NCBI RefSeq assembly: GCF_028554725.1
Contig: NC_071667.1
Location: 15,979,501 to 16,043,500 of the forward strand
Length of the DNA: 64,000 bases
Reading direction: 5' to 3'
From: Zeugodacus cucurbitae
Lineage: Eukaryota; Arthropoda; Insecta; Diptera; Tephritidae
Part shown: in pieces, positions 12,576-23,370 of the stretch
Numbering within the stretch: the first letter of the stretch is position 1
How the letters are laid out: each line of letters opens with the position of its first letter
Translations under genes and position numbers: made by a program
Notes under the pieces: model-generated
Told to the model about the DNA's origin: nothing
What the model saw: only the letters and a program-made list of their open reading frames with translations
Databases searched by the model: none

Positions 12576-12646
12576 TTACGCGGTTATAGCCGCGTCCACA
12601 ACAGCGCGCCACGTATCCCTCCTTCTGGCAGTTTGGCGCCAATTGG

Positions 12647-13354
12647 TTATACCAAGCGCAGCCAGGTCCCTCTCCGATAGGTTCCACCAGCGGGCACTGC
12701 ATCGAATACTTTCAGAGCTGGAGCACTTTCATCTATTCGAACAACATGTCCTAGCCAGCGTAGCCGCTGTCTTTTTATTCGCTGGACTATGCCTATGTCG
12801 TCGAATAACACATACAGCTCATCGTTCCATCGTCTGCGGTATTCGCAGTTGCCAATGTTTAAGGGACCATACATCTTCCGCAAAACCTTTCTCTCGAAAA
12901 CTCCTAATGCCGTCTCATCGGATGTCGACATCGTCCACGCTTCTGCACCGTAAAGTAGGACGGGAATGATGAGGGACTTGTAGAGTTTAGTTTTTGTTCG
13001 TCGAGAAAGGACTTTACTTTTCAATTGCCTACTCAGTCCATAGTAGCACCTGTTGGCAAGAGTGATTCTGCGTTGGATTTCAAGGCTGACATTATTATCG
13101 GTGTTAATGTTGGTTCCTAGGTATACGAAATTATCTACAACTTCAAAGTTATGACTGTCAACAGTGACGTGGGAGCCAAGACGCGAATGCGCTGACTGTT
13201 TGTTTGATGACAGGAGATATTTCGTCTTGTCCTCATTCACCACCAGACCCATACGCTTCGCTTCTTTATCTAGTCTGGAAAAAAGCAGAACTAACGGCGC
13301 GGGTGTTGTTTCCAATGATATCAATATCATCGGCGTACGCCAGTAGCTGTACAC
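12647..13354 (-). pseudogene. RTE RT thumb and C-terminal region, copy A
   Basis: Continues the RT after a frameshift in the region of YADDIDII: the first ~20 residues are out of frame, then FSRLDKEAKRMGLVVNEDK is in frame. The C-terminal RTE block follows: FVYLGTNIN, IQRRITLANRCYYGLSRQL, LYKSLIIPVLLYGAEAWT, RRWNDELYVLFDDIGIV and RLRWLGHVVR. It ends near the element's 3' terminus. This is the segment that differs most between units A and B. Confidence 0.8.
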
Positions 13355-13460
13355 TCTTGTAGAAGACTGTACCTTCTCTGTTTAGCTCTGCAGCTCTTAT
13401 AATTTTTTCCAGCATCAAGTTAAAGAAGTCGCACGATAGTGAGTCACCTTGTCTGAAACC

Positions 13461-14384
13461 TCATCTGGTATCGAACGGCTCGGAGAGGTCCTTCCCGATC
13501 CTGACGGAGCTTATGGTGTTGCTCAACGTCAGCTTACACAGCCGTATTAGTTTTGCGGGGATACCAAATTCAGACATCGCGGCATAAAGGCAGCTCCTTT
13601 TCGTGCTGTCGAAAGCAGCTTTAAAGTCGACAAAGAGATGATGTGTGTCGATCCTATTTTCACGGGTCTTCTCCAAAATTTGGCGCATGGTGAATATCTG
13701 GTCTGTTGTTGATTTTCCAGGTCTAAATCCACACTGATAAGGTCCAATCAGTTTGTTGACGGTGGGCTTTAGTCTTTCACACAATACGCTCGATAGAACC
13801 TTATACGCGATGTTGAGGAGGCTTATCCCACGGTAATTGGCGCAAATTGTGGGGTCTCCCTTTTTGTGTATTGGGCAGAGTACACTGAGATTCCAATCGT
13901 CAGGCATGCTTTCTTCCAACCATATTCTGCAAAGAAGCTGATGCAAGCACCATATCAGCTCTTCGCCGCCGTATTTGAATAGCTCGGCCGGTAATCCATC
14001 GGCCCCCGCCGCCTTATTGTTCTTCAAGCGGGTGATTGCTATTCGAATTTCTTCACGGTCGGGCAATGGAACATCTGCTCCATCGTCGTCGATTGGGGAA
14101 TCGGGTGCGCCATCTCCTGTTTTTGTACTTTCACTGCCATTCAGCAGGCTGGAAAAGTGTTCCCTCCACAAACTCAGTATACTCTGGTCATCAATAATTA
14201 GATCACCTCTGGGGGTCCTACAAGAGTGTACTCCGGTCTTGAAACCTTCAGTTAGTCGTCGGATCTTTTCGTAAAATTTTCGAGCATCTTCAGCTCTCGG
14301 TATCTTTCCCATCCCGCTCGTGTTGCGGTCGATCGCAACATTGTGAGGTAGGCAGTCTGTTTTCTCTCCACTGCGAGACGACAA
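13461..14384 (-). pseudogene. RTE reverse transcriptase, fingers/palm part, copy A
   Basis: RT motifs are clear: NNKAAGADGLPAELFKYGG, PIHKKGDPTICANYRGISLL, QCGFRPGKSTTDQIFTMRQ and HHLFVDFKAAFDS (first catalytic Asp). The frame stops at TGA directly after PFDTR, where the copy at 26.8 kb reads Arg. The initial ~30 residues are not RT-like and come from the deletion junction. The YADD half of the catalytic centre lies downstream in another frame. Confidence 0.85.
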
Positions 14385-15298
14385 TCCTTATCATACCAGC
14401 TGTTTTTTGGCTTTTCCGAAAACCAATGGTTTCGGTTGCAGCTGTACGTAAGGAGTTTGATATGCCGTCCCACAGCTCCCTTATACCGAGATGCTGATGA
14501 GTGCTGATAGTTGTCCGAGTCGATGTTGGGACCACGAAGCGTACGCACATCAGAAACACTGGATACATGTCGTCCATCTATCACAACATGATCGATCTGG
14601 TTGCGAGTGATTCGATCCGGGGACAGCCAAGTAGCTTGATGGATTTTCTTATGCTGGAATCTAGTACTACAGACGACCATATTTCGGGCCCCGGCGAAGT
14701 CGATCAGCCTCAGACCGTTTGGTGATGTTTCGTCATGGAGGCTGAATTTTCCGACTGTTGTGCCAAAGACACCTTCTTTACCCACCCTAGCGTGGAAATC
14801 GCCAAGCACGATTTTGACATCGTGGCGGGGGCAGCGCTCATAGGTATGTTCTAGGAGCTCATAGAAGGTATCTTTGATCACTTCGTCCTTCTCTTCCGTC
14901 GGGGCGTGGGCGCAAATCAGCGATATGTTGAAGAACCTCGCTTTGATGCGGATTGTGGCTAGACGTTCATCCACCGGAGTGAATGCCAGGACTCGACGAC
15001 GGAGTCTCTCTCCCACCACGAATCCCACACCGAATTTGCGCTCCTTTATATGGCCGCTGTAGCAGATGTCACAAGGACCCACCTTCTTCCGTCCTTGTCC
15101 CGTCCATCGCACTTCTTGGACGGCGGTGATGTCAGCCTTTAGTTGTATGAGGACATCAACCAGCTGGGCAGAGGCACCTTCCCAATTAAGGGTCCGGACA
15201 TTCCAGGTGCATGCCCTTAAATCGTAGTCCTTTAAACGTTTGCAGTGGTCGTCATCAAAATTGGGGTCTCTCATCCGAGGCTGTTTTGTTCTTTTCAT
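14252..15298 (-). pseudogene. RTE endonuclease domain, copy A
   Basis: Residues ~28-250 form an exonuclease-endonuclease-phosphatase fold of the RTE type, which nicks target DNA for target-primed reverse transcription. Visible motifs are CTWNVRTLN, AVQEVRW (catalytic Glu), VLGDFHARVG and NQIDHVVID. Two residues usually invariant are changed: the Asn of GDFN is His, and the final SDH reads SDN. After SDNY the reading frame shifts and part of the linker is missing; the lost frame continues as a shadow containing GIRELWDGISNSLR. The enzyme is therefore probably inactive as well as truncated. Confidence 0.8.
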
Positions 15299-15539
15299 TG
15301 GGGGGAGTTTTTATGTGGTGGGTCCCAAACCCTACGCACAACCGCATAAGCGGGTTTCGCCTTCTCACTTTAGCTCGCCTCCAAACGGATGTCTGTTGGC
15401 TACCCAGAGGATACTTGTTATAAGACCGGTAGTCGTGAGCTGCTTGAGCCACATGTAAAAGAATCGTTCCTGGCCACTCCCAAGTGACTGACAGTCAGAA
15501 ACTTTCCTCACTTACGTGAACTTCTACATATGACTCCAT

Positions 15540-15882
15540 ACAATTAGCAGAGAACAGATGGAAGAATACAACAAAATATAAAATAGCTAAACAGACATGG
15601 CCAAAATATGATAAGACTAGATCTACGGTATTATTAAATAGGTCCAGGAAAAGTATTTTCCGACTTACAGCTACTCTAACAGGTCATTGGCCATTTGGAG
15701 AACATGCAATGAAAATAATAACATTTGTCGAGGCTGTGAACTGGAGGGAAATAAGGAAACAATTTTCCATTTTCTCTGTGAATGTCCAGTCCTATCGCAG
15801 ATACGACACAAGACACTAGGAAGCCATCAGGCATTAAGCCTTGAATGGATATCAACTAAAAACATATCGGATATAAGTAGTT
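15540..15882 (+). mobile_element. R1/LOA-like non-LTR retrotransposon 3' fragment (unit A)
   Basis: Plus-strand translation across one frameshift gives TLTGHWPFGEHAMK and then CRGCELEGNKETIFHFLCECP, the cysteine/histidine block found downstream of RNase H at the C-terminus of R1/LOA/Jockey-type ORF2 proteins. No RT or endonuclease of this element is present. The fragment is cut off by the duplication junction at 15882; unit B keeps about 150 bp more. Confidence 0.6.
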
Positions 15883-16828
15883 CGATTGTGTACTTTTGTA
15901 TATTTATATGTTGATTTGTGTGTGTATATTACTAATGCGATCAACAGTGCCGCAGTTACCTAGTTGCACTTTTTATATTCTCGCAACATATTGCGTAAAG
16001 TAAAATCATTAAATAAATAAAAAGCAAAATTTAGTTTTATCAAACAACAAAAAGAGCAAACGAGAAATCGATTGGTAACCACGCCTTCCAGCAATATAAT
16101 TGCGTTGTTAGTTAATTTTTCAACGGGCATGTAATTTACATATCCCAACACTGACCGATCAATCGTAGCAATTAGCGATAGATATATTTGAAATTTTGCA
16201 AAATTCTTTACTCTAGATTAAGAATATTTTATTATTATTATTTTAACTATAATTGAGCTCTAAATATTTCCCAGGACTGCAATTTGTACAAGTTGAGAAA
16301 GTGTAAATATCGCTGCATCCGAACATAAAACTTCCTTACTTGTAATTAATTAATGTTATTTAATGATTTGTTTTGTAAATAGAAATACTGTCATTCACGC
16401 AATTATCTATTTATAAAACTCTAGTGTTTATATGTATATACTCGTACAAAAGCAAAGATTTGTTCACAATCAATGTTTACCACAATGGATGAGGCGAGGT
16501 GAGCAATTCTTTCAACTAGAATAACACGCTTAGATTTTTTAATGCGATGTGAAGATAAGATTACATATCGCTATATAATCGAATATGTACATATAATATA
16601 GCAAGTGTGTTTTACTTTATTAATAATATTATATAATATAAATGATATTAACTTAAGCTTCACCTATTTATGATATGTGTCTTGTGGCTATTTCGTATAT
16701 TCAAGCATCTGTCAATTAAAATATTGATTTAAATAAAATATAATAATATTTGAGTTAAGAACGATGTTTGAAATTGTCGCGAGTGGACCGAGGTTAGAAA
16801 ATATTAAATACCACTACTATATGTATTA

Positions 16829-17760
16829 AAGGGTGATTTTTTAAGAGCTTGATAACTTTTTAAAAAAAAAAAACGCATAAAATTTGCAAAATCTCATCGG
16901 TTCTTTATTTGAAACGTTAGATTGGTTCATGACATTTACTTTTTGAAGATAATTTCATTTAAATGTTGACCGCGGCTGCGTCTTAGGTGGTCCATTCGGA
17001 AAGTCCAATTTTGGGCAACTTTTTCGAGCATTTCGGCCGGAATAGCCCGAATTTCTTCGGAAATGTTGTCTTCCAAAGCTGGAATAGTTGCTGGCTTATT
17101 TCTGTAGACTTTAGACTTGACGTAGCCCCACAAAAAATAGTCTAAAGGCGTTAAATCGCATGATCTTGGTGGCCAACTTACGGGTCCATTTCTTGAGATG
17201 AATTGTTCTCCGAAGTTTTCCCTCAAAATGGCCATAGAATCGCGAGCTGTGTGGCATGTAGCGCCATCTTGTTGAAACCACATGTCAACCAAGTTCAGTT
17301 CTTCCATTTTTGGCAACAAAAAGTTTGTTAGCATCGAACGATAGCGATCGCCATTCACCGTAACGTTGCGTCCAACAGCATCTTTGAAAAAATACGGTCC
17401 AATGATTCCACCAGCGTACAAACCACACCAAACAGTGCATTTTTCGGGATGCATGGGCAGTTCTTGAACGGCTTCTGGTTGCTCTTCACCCCAAATGCGG
17501 CAATTTTGCTTATTTACGTAGCCATTCAACCAGAAATGAGCCTCATCGCTGAACAAAATTTGTCGATAAAAAATTTCGAACCGAACACTGATTTTGGTAA
17601 TAAAATTCAATGATTTGCAAGCGTTGCTCGTTAGTAAGTCTATTCATGATGAAATGTCAAAGCATACTGAGCATCTTTCTCTTTGACACCATGTCTGAAA
17701 TCCCACGTGATCTGTCAAATACTAATGCATGAAAATCCTAACCTCAAAAAAATCACCCGT
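16829..17760 (-). mobile_element. DD41D (rosa-type) Tc1/mariner element, internally deleted, 932 bp
   Basis: Inverted termini AAGGGTGATTTTTT and AAAAAATCACCCGT are flanked by TA at 16827-16828 and 17761-17762. The element interrupts unit B only. Complete elements of this group are about 1.2-1.4 kb, so roughly a third is missing. Confidence 0.9.
16936..17610 (-). pseudogene. DD41D transposase, catalytic domain only (224 aa)
   Basis: The catalytic core is complete: ILFSDEAHFW (first Asp), WFQQDGATCHTAR (second Asp), and PPRSCDLTPLDYFLWG, whose last Asp lies 41 residues after the second, giving DD41D. C-terminal MDHLRRSRGQHLNEIIF is typical. The N-terminal DNA-binding region is absent. Just upstream, another frame begins MNRLTNEQRLQIIEFYY and NQCSVR, the normal N-terminus, then jumps to the catalytic part, so about 120 codons with the helix-turn-helix were deleted and the frame shifted. 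It could be cross-mobilised but should not bind its own ends. Confidence 0.88.
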
Positions 17761-18611
17761 TATATACATACATACATAAAAGTATAGGTTGGATTATTAT
17801 TATCTCCATGCCAAGGTATCGCATGCTGATTCTCTTTCATCAAGTCTACAACGACAGTTTATGAGTTCAGAGATAACGAAAAGCAATTGTGAATATAAAT
17901 ATGCGATGAGAAAAATAAACTGCAAGTCATGCCCTCAAAATTAATTGGGAGGTAGAAAAATTTTGATAATACTTATGTATTATAACTACCAGTTATACCC
18001 GAGCACAATATACATATTTCATAGAGGTAAAAAAACTAAGAACTTTATTTTGCAGTAAATTGCTTTAACAATTTTTGAGATACATACATAAAACTAGTAT
18101 CACTAGGTCAACAACACTGATATACTCTATCCAACAAGTTGTGTGTGTATAAAAATGATGTCATGTAATTCAGCATTCGTTATCCCTCTGAGAAAATTGA
18201 ATAAAACTGATTTTTTAACCTTTTATACCGCCACCAATATTTTATTTTTCTAACTTTTCAACAAGACTACACCAGTAACTATTACGTAATAATACGCAAT
18301 CGTCTCGCGTAATGAGATTTTAAGAAGCCATTTAAAGTTTGTGGGACAAGAGGAAAAATCGGAACGGCGGAACTCCGATTCTGCTTTATAATTTGCGTTT
18401 ATTATCCTTTTATATAAGCGCATGTGCACCGTAAAATGTTGCATATAGTCCTTCCATATTACAAAGCTCCTTTCTCTTCGTTTTCTTAATGCTTCTGTAA
18501 GCAGCTAGTGTGTTTATTTGACTGTAGTCTTATTCGTGTGGTAAAAATGATTTTTAACAATTTCTTCCGTTTTGTCGCATTTCGGGTTTAAAAAATATAT
18601 ATGTATAATAT

Positions 18612-18942
18612 ACAGATTTATTAATAAATTGGACGCACTACTACCAATTACTACCGACGGTAAAATACGGACGTGGACATGTTATGGTGTGGGGGTGCAT
18701 ATTATACAAAACCGTCGGAAATTTTTTTTTTGTTGATGGGATTATGAACCAGCACACTTTTCCGTAAATTTTGAGAGATTGTTTGGAAAAATCCGCCATC
18801 AAAATTGGTATTTAGGATAAATTTAACTTATATCAGGATAATGACCCAAAATATAATGCCTATATCGTAAGGTCTTGGTTGCTTGACAATTTGAAAACGC
18901 CGACTCAATATCCTGACATAAATCCTACCAAAAAATATGGAG
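18612..18942 (+). pseudogene. Tc1-family transposase remnant (unit B)
   Basis: Duplicate of the remnant at 12245-12575, with a short internal deletion near 18893 (ACAATTTGAAAACGCC in place of a longer stretch in unit A). The YQDNDPKYNA and PDINP motifs are the same. Confidence 0.62.
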
Positions 18943-19017
18943 TGAATTACGCGGTTATAGCCGCGTCCACAACAGCGCGCCACGTATCCCTCCTTCTGGC
19001 AGTTTGGCGCCAATTGG

Positions 19018-19720
19018 TTATACCAAGCGCAGCCAGGTCCCTCTCCGATAGGTTCCACCAGCGGGCACTGCATCGAATACTTTCAGAGCTGGAGCACTTT
19101 CATCTATTCGAACAACATGTCCTAGCCAGCGTAGCCGCTGTCTTTTTATTCGCTGGACTATGCCTATGTCGTCGAATAACACATACAGCTCATCGTTCCA
19201 TCGTCTGCGGTATTCGCAGTTGCCAATGTTTAAGGGACCATACATCTTCCGCAAAACCTTTCTCTCGAAAACTCCTAATGCCGTCTCATCGGATGTCGAC
19301 ATCGTCCACGCTTCTGCACCGTAAAGTAGGACGGGAATGATCAGAGACTCGTAGAGTTTTTGTTCGTCGAGAGAGGACTTTACTTTTCAATTGCCAACTT
19401 AGTCCATAGTAGCACCTGTTGGCAATGGTTGATTCTACGTTGGATTTCCAGGTAGACATTGTTATTGCTGTTAATGCTGGTTCCCAAGTAGACGAAATTA
19501 TCCACAACTTCAAAGTTATGAATGTCAACAGTGACGTGGGAGCCAAGACGCAATGCACTGACTGTTTGTTTGACGACAGGAGATATTTCGTCTTGTTCTC
19601 GTTCACCACCAGACCCATACGCTTCGCTTCCTTATCCAGTCTGGAAAAAAGCAGAACTAACGGCGCGGGTGTTGTTTCCAATGATATCAATATCATCGGC
19701 GTACGCCAGTAGCTGTACAC
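19018..19720 (-). pseudogene. RTE RT thumb and C-terminal region, copy B (two frames)
   Basis: Two overlapping frames (19720-19286 and 19302-19018) cover what is one frame in copy A. The first carries FSRLDKEAKRMGLVVNENK and NRCYYGLSWQLKSKVLS; the second carries RRWNDELYVLFDDIGIV and RLRWLGHVVR. Extra frameshifts lie in the patch that differs from copy A. Confidence 0.78.
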
Positions 19721-19826
19721 TCTTGTAGAAGACTGTACCTTCTCTGTTTAGCTCTGCAGCTCTTATAATTTTTTCCAGCATCAAGTTAAAGAAGTCGCAC
19801 GATAGTGAGTCACCTTGTCTGAAACC

Positions 19827-20750
19827 TCATCTGGTATCGAACGGCTCGGAGAGGTCCTTCCCGATCCTGACGGAGCTTATGGTGTTGCTCAACGTCAGCT
19901 TACACAGCCGTATTAGTTTTGCGGGGATACCAAATTCAGACATCGCGGCATAAAGGCAGCTCCTTTTCGTGCTGTCGAAAGCAGCTTTAAAGTCGACAAA
20001 GAGATGATGTGTGTCGATCCTATTTTCACGGGTCTTCTCCAAAATTTGGCGCATGGTGAATATCTGGTCTGTTGTTGATTTTCCAGGTCTAAATCCACAC
20101 TGATAAGGTCCAATCAGTTTGTTGATGGTGGGCTTTAGTCTTTCACACAATACGCTCGATAGAACCTTATACGCGATGTTGAGGAGGCTTATCCCACGGT
20201 AATTGGCGCAAATTGTGGGGTCTCCCTTTTTGTGTATTGGGCAGAGTACACTGAGATTCCAATCGTCAGGCATGCTTTCTTCCAACCATATTCTGCAAAG
20301 AAGCTGATGCAAGCACCATATCAGCTCTTCGCCGCCGTATTTGAATAGCTCGGCCGGTAATCCATCGGCCCCCGCCGCCTTATTGTTCTTCAAGCGGGTG
20401 ATTGCTATTCGAATTTCTTCACGGTCGGGCAATGGAACATCTGCTCCATCGTCGTCGATTGGGGAATCGGGTGCGCCATCTCCTGTTTTTGTACTTTCAC
20501 TGCCATTCAGCAGGCTGGAAAAGTGTTCCCTCCACAAACTCAGTATACTCTGGTCATCAATAATTAGATCACCTCTGGGGGTCCTACAAGAGTGTACTCC
20601 GGTCTTGAAACCTTCAGTTAGTCGTCGGATCTTTTCGTAAAATTTTCGAGCATCTTCAGCTCTCGGTATCTTTCCCATCCCGCTCGTGTTGCGGTCGATC
20701 GCAACATTGTGAGGTAGGCAGTCTGTTTTCTCTCCACTGCGAGACGACAA
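19827..20750 (-). pseudogene. RTE reverse transcriptase, fingers/palm part, copy B
   Basis: Same 307-aa frame as copy A with the shared TGA after PFDTR. I noticed one substitution, Val to Ile in ERLKPTINKLIG. The catalytic Asp in FVDFKAAFDS remains, but the YADD half is out of frame. Confidence 0.82.
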
Positions 20751-21664
20751 TCCTTATCATACCAGCTGTTTTTTGGCTTTTCCGAAAACCAATGGTTTCG
20801 GTTGCAGCTGTACGTAAGGAGTTTGATATGCCGTCCCACAGCTCCCTTATACCGAGATGCTGATGAGTGCTGATAGTTGTCCGAGTCGATGTTGGGACCA
20901 CGAAGCGTACGCACATCAGAAACACTGGATACATGTCGTCCATCTATCACAACATGATCGATCTGGTTGCGAGTGATTCGATCCGGGGACAGCCAAGTAG
21001 CTTGATGGATTTTCTTATGCTGGAATCTAGTACTACAGACGACCATATTTCGGGCCCCGGCGAAGTCGATCAGCCTCAGACCGTTTGGTGATGTTTCGTC
21101 ATGGAGGCTGAATTTTCCGACTGTTGTGCCAAAGACACCTTCTTTACCCACCCTAGCGTGGAAATCGCCAAGCACGATTTTGACATCGTGGCGGGGGCAG
21201 CGCTCATAGGTATGTTCTAGGAGCTCATAGAAGGTATCTTTGATCACTTCGTCCTTCTCTTCCGTCGGGGCGTGGGCGCAAATCAGCGATATGTTGAAGA
21301 ACCCCGCTTTGATGCGGATTGTGGCTAGACGTTCATCCACCGGAGTGAATGCCAGGACTCGACGACGGAGTCTCTCTCCCACCACGAATCCCACACCGAA
21401 TTTGCGCTCCTTTATATGGCCGCTGTAGCAGATGTCACAAGGACCCACCTTCTTCCGTCCTTGTCCCGTCCATCGCACTTCTTGGACGGCGGTGATGTCA
21501 GCCTTTAGTTGTATGAGGACATCAACCAGCTGGGCAGAGGCACCTTCCCAATTAAGGGTCCGGACATTCCAGGTGCATGCCCTTAAATCGTAGTCCTTTA
21601 AACGTTTGCAGTGGTCGTCATCAAAATTGGGGTCTCTCATCCGAGGCTGTTTTGTTCTTTTCAT
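20618..21664 (-). pseudogene. RTE endonuclease domain, copy B
   Basis: Same 348-aa frame as copy A, including the GDFH and SDN changes at the two active-site motifs and the frameshift after SDNY. I noticed one amino-acid difference, Arg to Gly in RIKAGFFNIS. Not functional, for the same reasons. Confidence 0.8.
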
Positions 21665-21905
21665 TGGGGGGTGTTTTTATGTGGTGGGTCCCAAACCCTA
21701 CGCACAACCGCATAAGCGGGTTTCGCCTTCTCACTTTAGCTCGCCTCCAAACGGATGTCTGTTGGCTACCCAGAGGATACTTGTTATAAGACCGGTAGTC
21801 GTGAGCTGCTTGAGCCACATGTAAAAGAATCGTTCCTGGCCACTCCCAAGTGACTGACAGTCAGAAACTTTCCTCACTTACGTGAACTTCTACATATGAC
21901 TCCAT

Positions 21906-22396
21906 ACAATTAGCAGAGAACAGATGGAAGAATACAACAAAATATAAAATAGCTAAACAGACATGGCCAAAATATGATAAGACTAGATCTACGGTATTAT
22001 TAAATAGGTCCAGGAAAAGTATTTTCCGACTTACAGCTACTCTAACAGGTCATTGGCCATTTGGAGAACATGCAATGAAAATAATAACATTTGTCGAGGC
22101 TGTGAACTGGAGGGAAATAAGGAAACAATTTTCCATTTTCTCTGTGAATGTCCAGTCCTATCGCAGATACGACACAAGACACTAGGAAGCCATCAGGCAT
22201 TAAGCCTTGAATGGATATCAACTAAAAACATATCGGATATAAGTAGTTTCATCGAAAACACAAAGTGGTTTGAACTGAAAGATGAAACGGGACAACAATA
22301 AATTATAAGGTCTGCGAACAGTGTATCAAAATGGCACATCTAGTGCTAATTGGGCCATAAAATGATATGGCAGCACTCATACCCAACCTAACCTAA
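21906..22396 (+). mobile_element. R1/LOA-like retrotransposon 3' fragment (unit B and native right flank)
   Basis: Same CRGCELEGNKETIFHFLCECP block as at 15.7 kb, but running on to the end of the ORF (DISSFIENTKWFELKD, stop near 22300) and about 100 bp of 3' UTR ending in CCAACCTAACCTAATG. Tails of this kind are common at the 3' ends of R1/LOA-like elements. The break at 22248 therefore fell inside this fragment. Confidence 0.6.
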
Positions 22397-23370
22397 TGTA
22401 TAAACACAATATTTACAAATTTTATCTAAATATAAACGAATCTTAATTATTTGTTATATCCCAAACTAATCGCAAATTCCAATAGGCTGAGAGTTGAGTA
22501 TGTTCCTTCGGGGAATTTGAGATTATTGCCAAAGCACAAAGGCATAGCGGCATAACGGCATAACTGCATTGTTATTGCTGTTATTGCCTGATTCAAATCA
22601 CACATATGTGGGAGAATGTGTGTAATACTAAGCACCTTCGCCGCATTAGTCTTCATGCCTAATACGCCTTAAAATATATTCCACATGCACAAGAATTTAA
22701 TATATTTTTAAGGGTCTAGATCTAGTCACTTAGGTTGGTGTTTTCCATTTCTTTACTGCTAGAATGTGCTGGCTGCTGCCGGGTTTCAGAAGAAGAAGAG
22801 TACCAGCCGTCGTATCTAATATTTTAAAAATTTATCAATATAATATTAAATAAATTACTTGAGAAAATATTGTAAACTAAAGCCAATGACTGACAATAAA
22901 AAATTTATTAATTTTTATAATAACTCATAATTTGTATTTTCATAGTTCCATAGCAAAAACTTTGCGATCTAGCAGTACAGAAACACTCTTATGTACATAA
23001 GTCAAAAACAGCTGATTTATAAATCTCCAACGGCAGTGTAAACAGGGTAGTTTTATGAAGCGTTTAAATGTAATCTAATCACTTCAAATTTGCTGTCGGA
23101 ACATGATATTAGTCTCGTAAATACAGGAAAGCCAATCAGGAAGTGCCGAGTTGATGCAACTTCGTCACTTTCCAAACCATGTCGAGAGTAGGGGTTAAGC
23201 AAAAGTCTTTCATTAAAAGATTTTACTTACTAGGAAAATTCTACTCGCTACGAACTCAGTAGTCGAAATAATGAAATCACAGTTGCGTAACTTAAGAGGT
23301 AATCTGCTTTTGAGTTCGAAACTACTTGAATTTATTCCTATTGTTTAATTTTATAAAAAATTATATATTT
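22397..23370. other. Gene-free stretch
   Basis: No supported gene. A 69-codon frame on the minus strand (22447-22656) looks accidental. No clear element boundary. Confidence 0.45.

Larger units (their letters stand above)
12578..15480 (-). mobile_element. RTE-clade non-LTR retrotransposon, copy A (defective)
   Basis: One element on the minus strand with an AP-like endonuclease at its 5' side (right), a reverse transcriptase and the RTE C-terminal block (RRWNDELYVLFDD, RLRWLGHVVR). The 3' end lies against the Tc1 remnant at about 12577. It carries a deletion between the endonuclease and RT regions relative to the copy at 26.8-28.7 kb, a CGA-to-TGA stop after PFDTR, and a shift at a run of A/T just after the catalytic YADD codons. 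All these lesions are also in copy B, so the element was dead before the duplication. Confidence 0.85.
10434..15882 (+). repeat. Tandem duplication, unit A (5449 bp)
   Basis: The whole segment recurs at 15883-22248 in direct orientation. The junction at 15882/15883 joins the right end of the unit (ATATAAGTAGTT) to its left end (CGATTGTGTAC) with essentially no microhomology. Unit A holds about 1.8 kb of gene-free AT-rich DNA (10434-12244), a Tc1 remnant, an RTE retrotransposon and an R1/LOA-like fragment. By eye it is almost identical to unit B outside a roughly 300-bp patch, a small indel near 12505 and the mariner insertion in B. Confidence 0.92.
18945..21846 (-). mobile_element. RTE-clade retrotransposon, copy B (defective)
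   Basis: Duplicate of copy A with the same inactivating lesions. Inside it, about 19341-19640 departs from copy A and resembles the RTE copy at 27.2-27.6 kb; it also carries a few private changes that shift the frame. Confidence 0.85.
15883..22248 (+). repeat. Tandem duplication, unit B (6366 bp)
   Basis: Direct repeat of 10434-15882. The extra length is almost wholly the DD41D mariner at 16829-17760. The intact TA site in unit A (TGTATTATATAC) is the pre-insertion state, so the mariner arrived after duplication or was present in only one allele. Unit B ends at ATATAAGTAGTT and continues into its native right flank (TCATCGAAAAC). Confidence 0.92.

Noticed and set aside
12496..12969. 157-codon plus-strand frame, repeated at 18879-19340
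   Set aside because: It begins in the Tc1 remnant and runs antisense through the RTE C-terminal region; no domain of its own.
15211..15458. Overlapping 60-72 codon frames on both strands at the 5' end of RTE copies A and B
   Set aside because: They are shadows of the retrotransposon 5' region and recur only because the unit is duplicated.
10434..22248. Explanation of the tandem duplication as haplotype duplication in the assembly
   Set aside because: Not excluded, but false haplotype joins usually include matching outer flanks on both copies. Here the flanks 10057-10433 and after 22248 are not repeated, so a true duplication is preferred.
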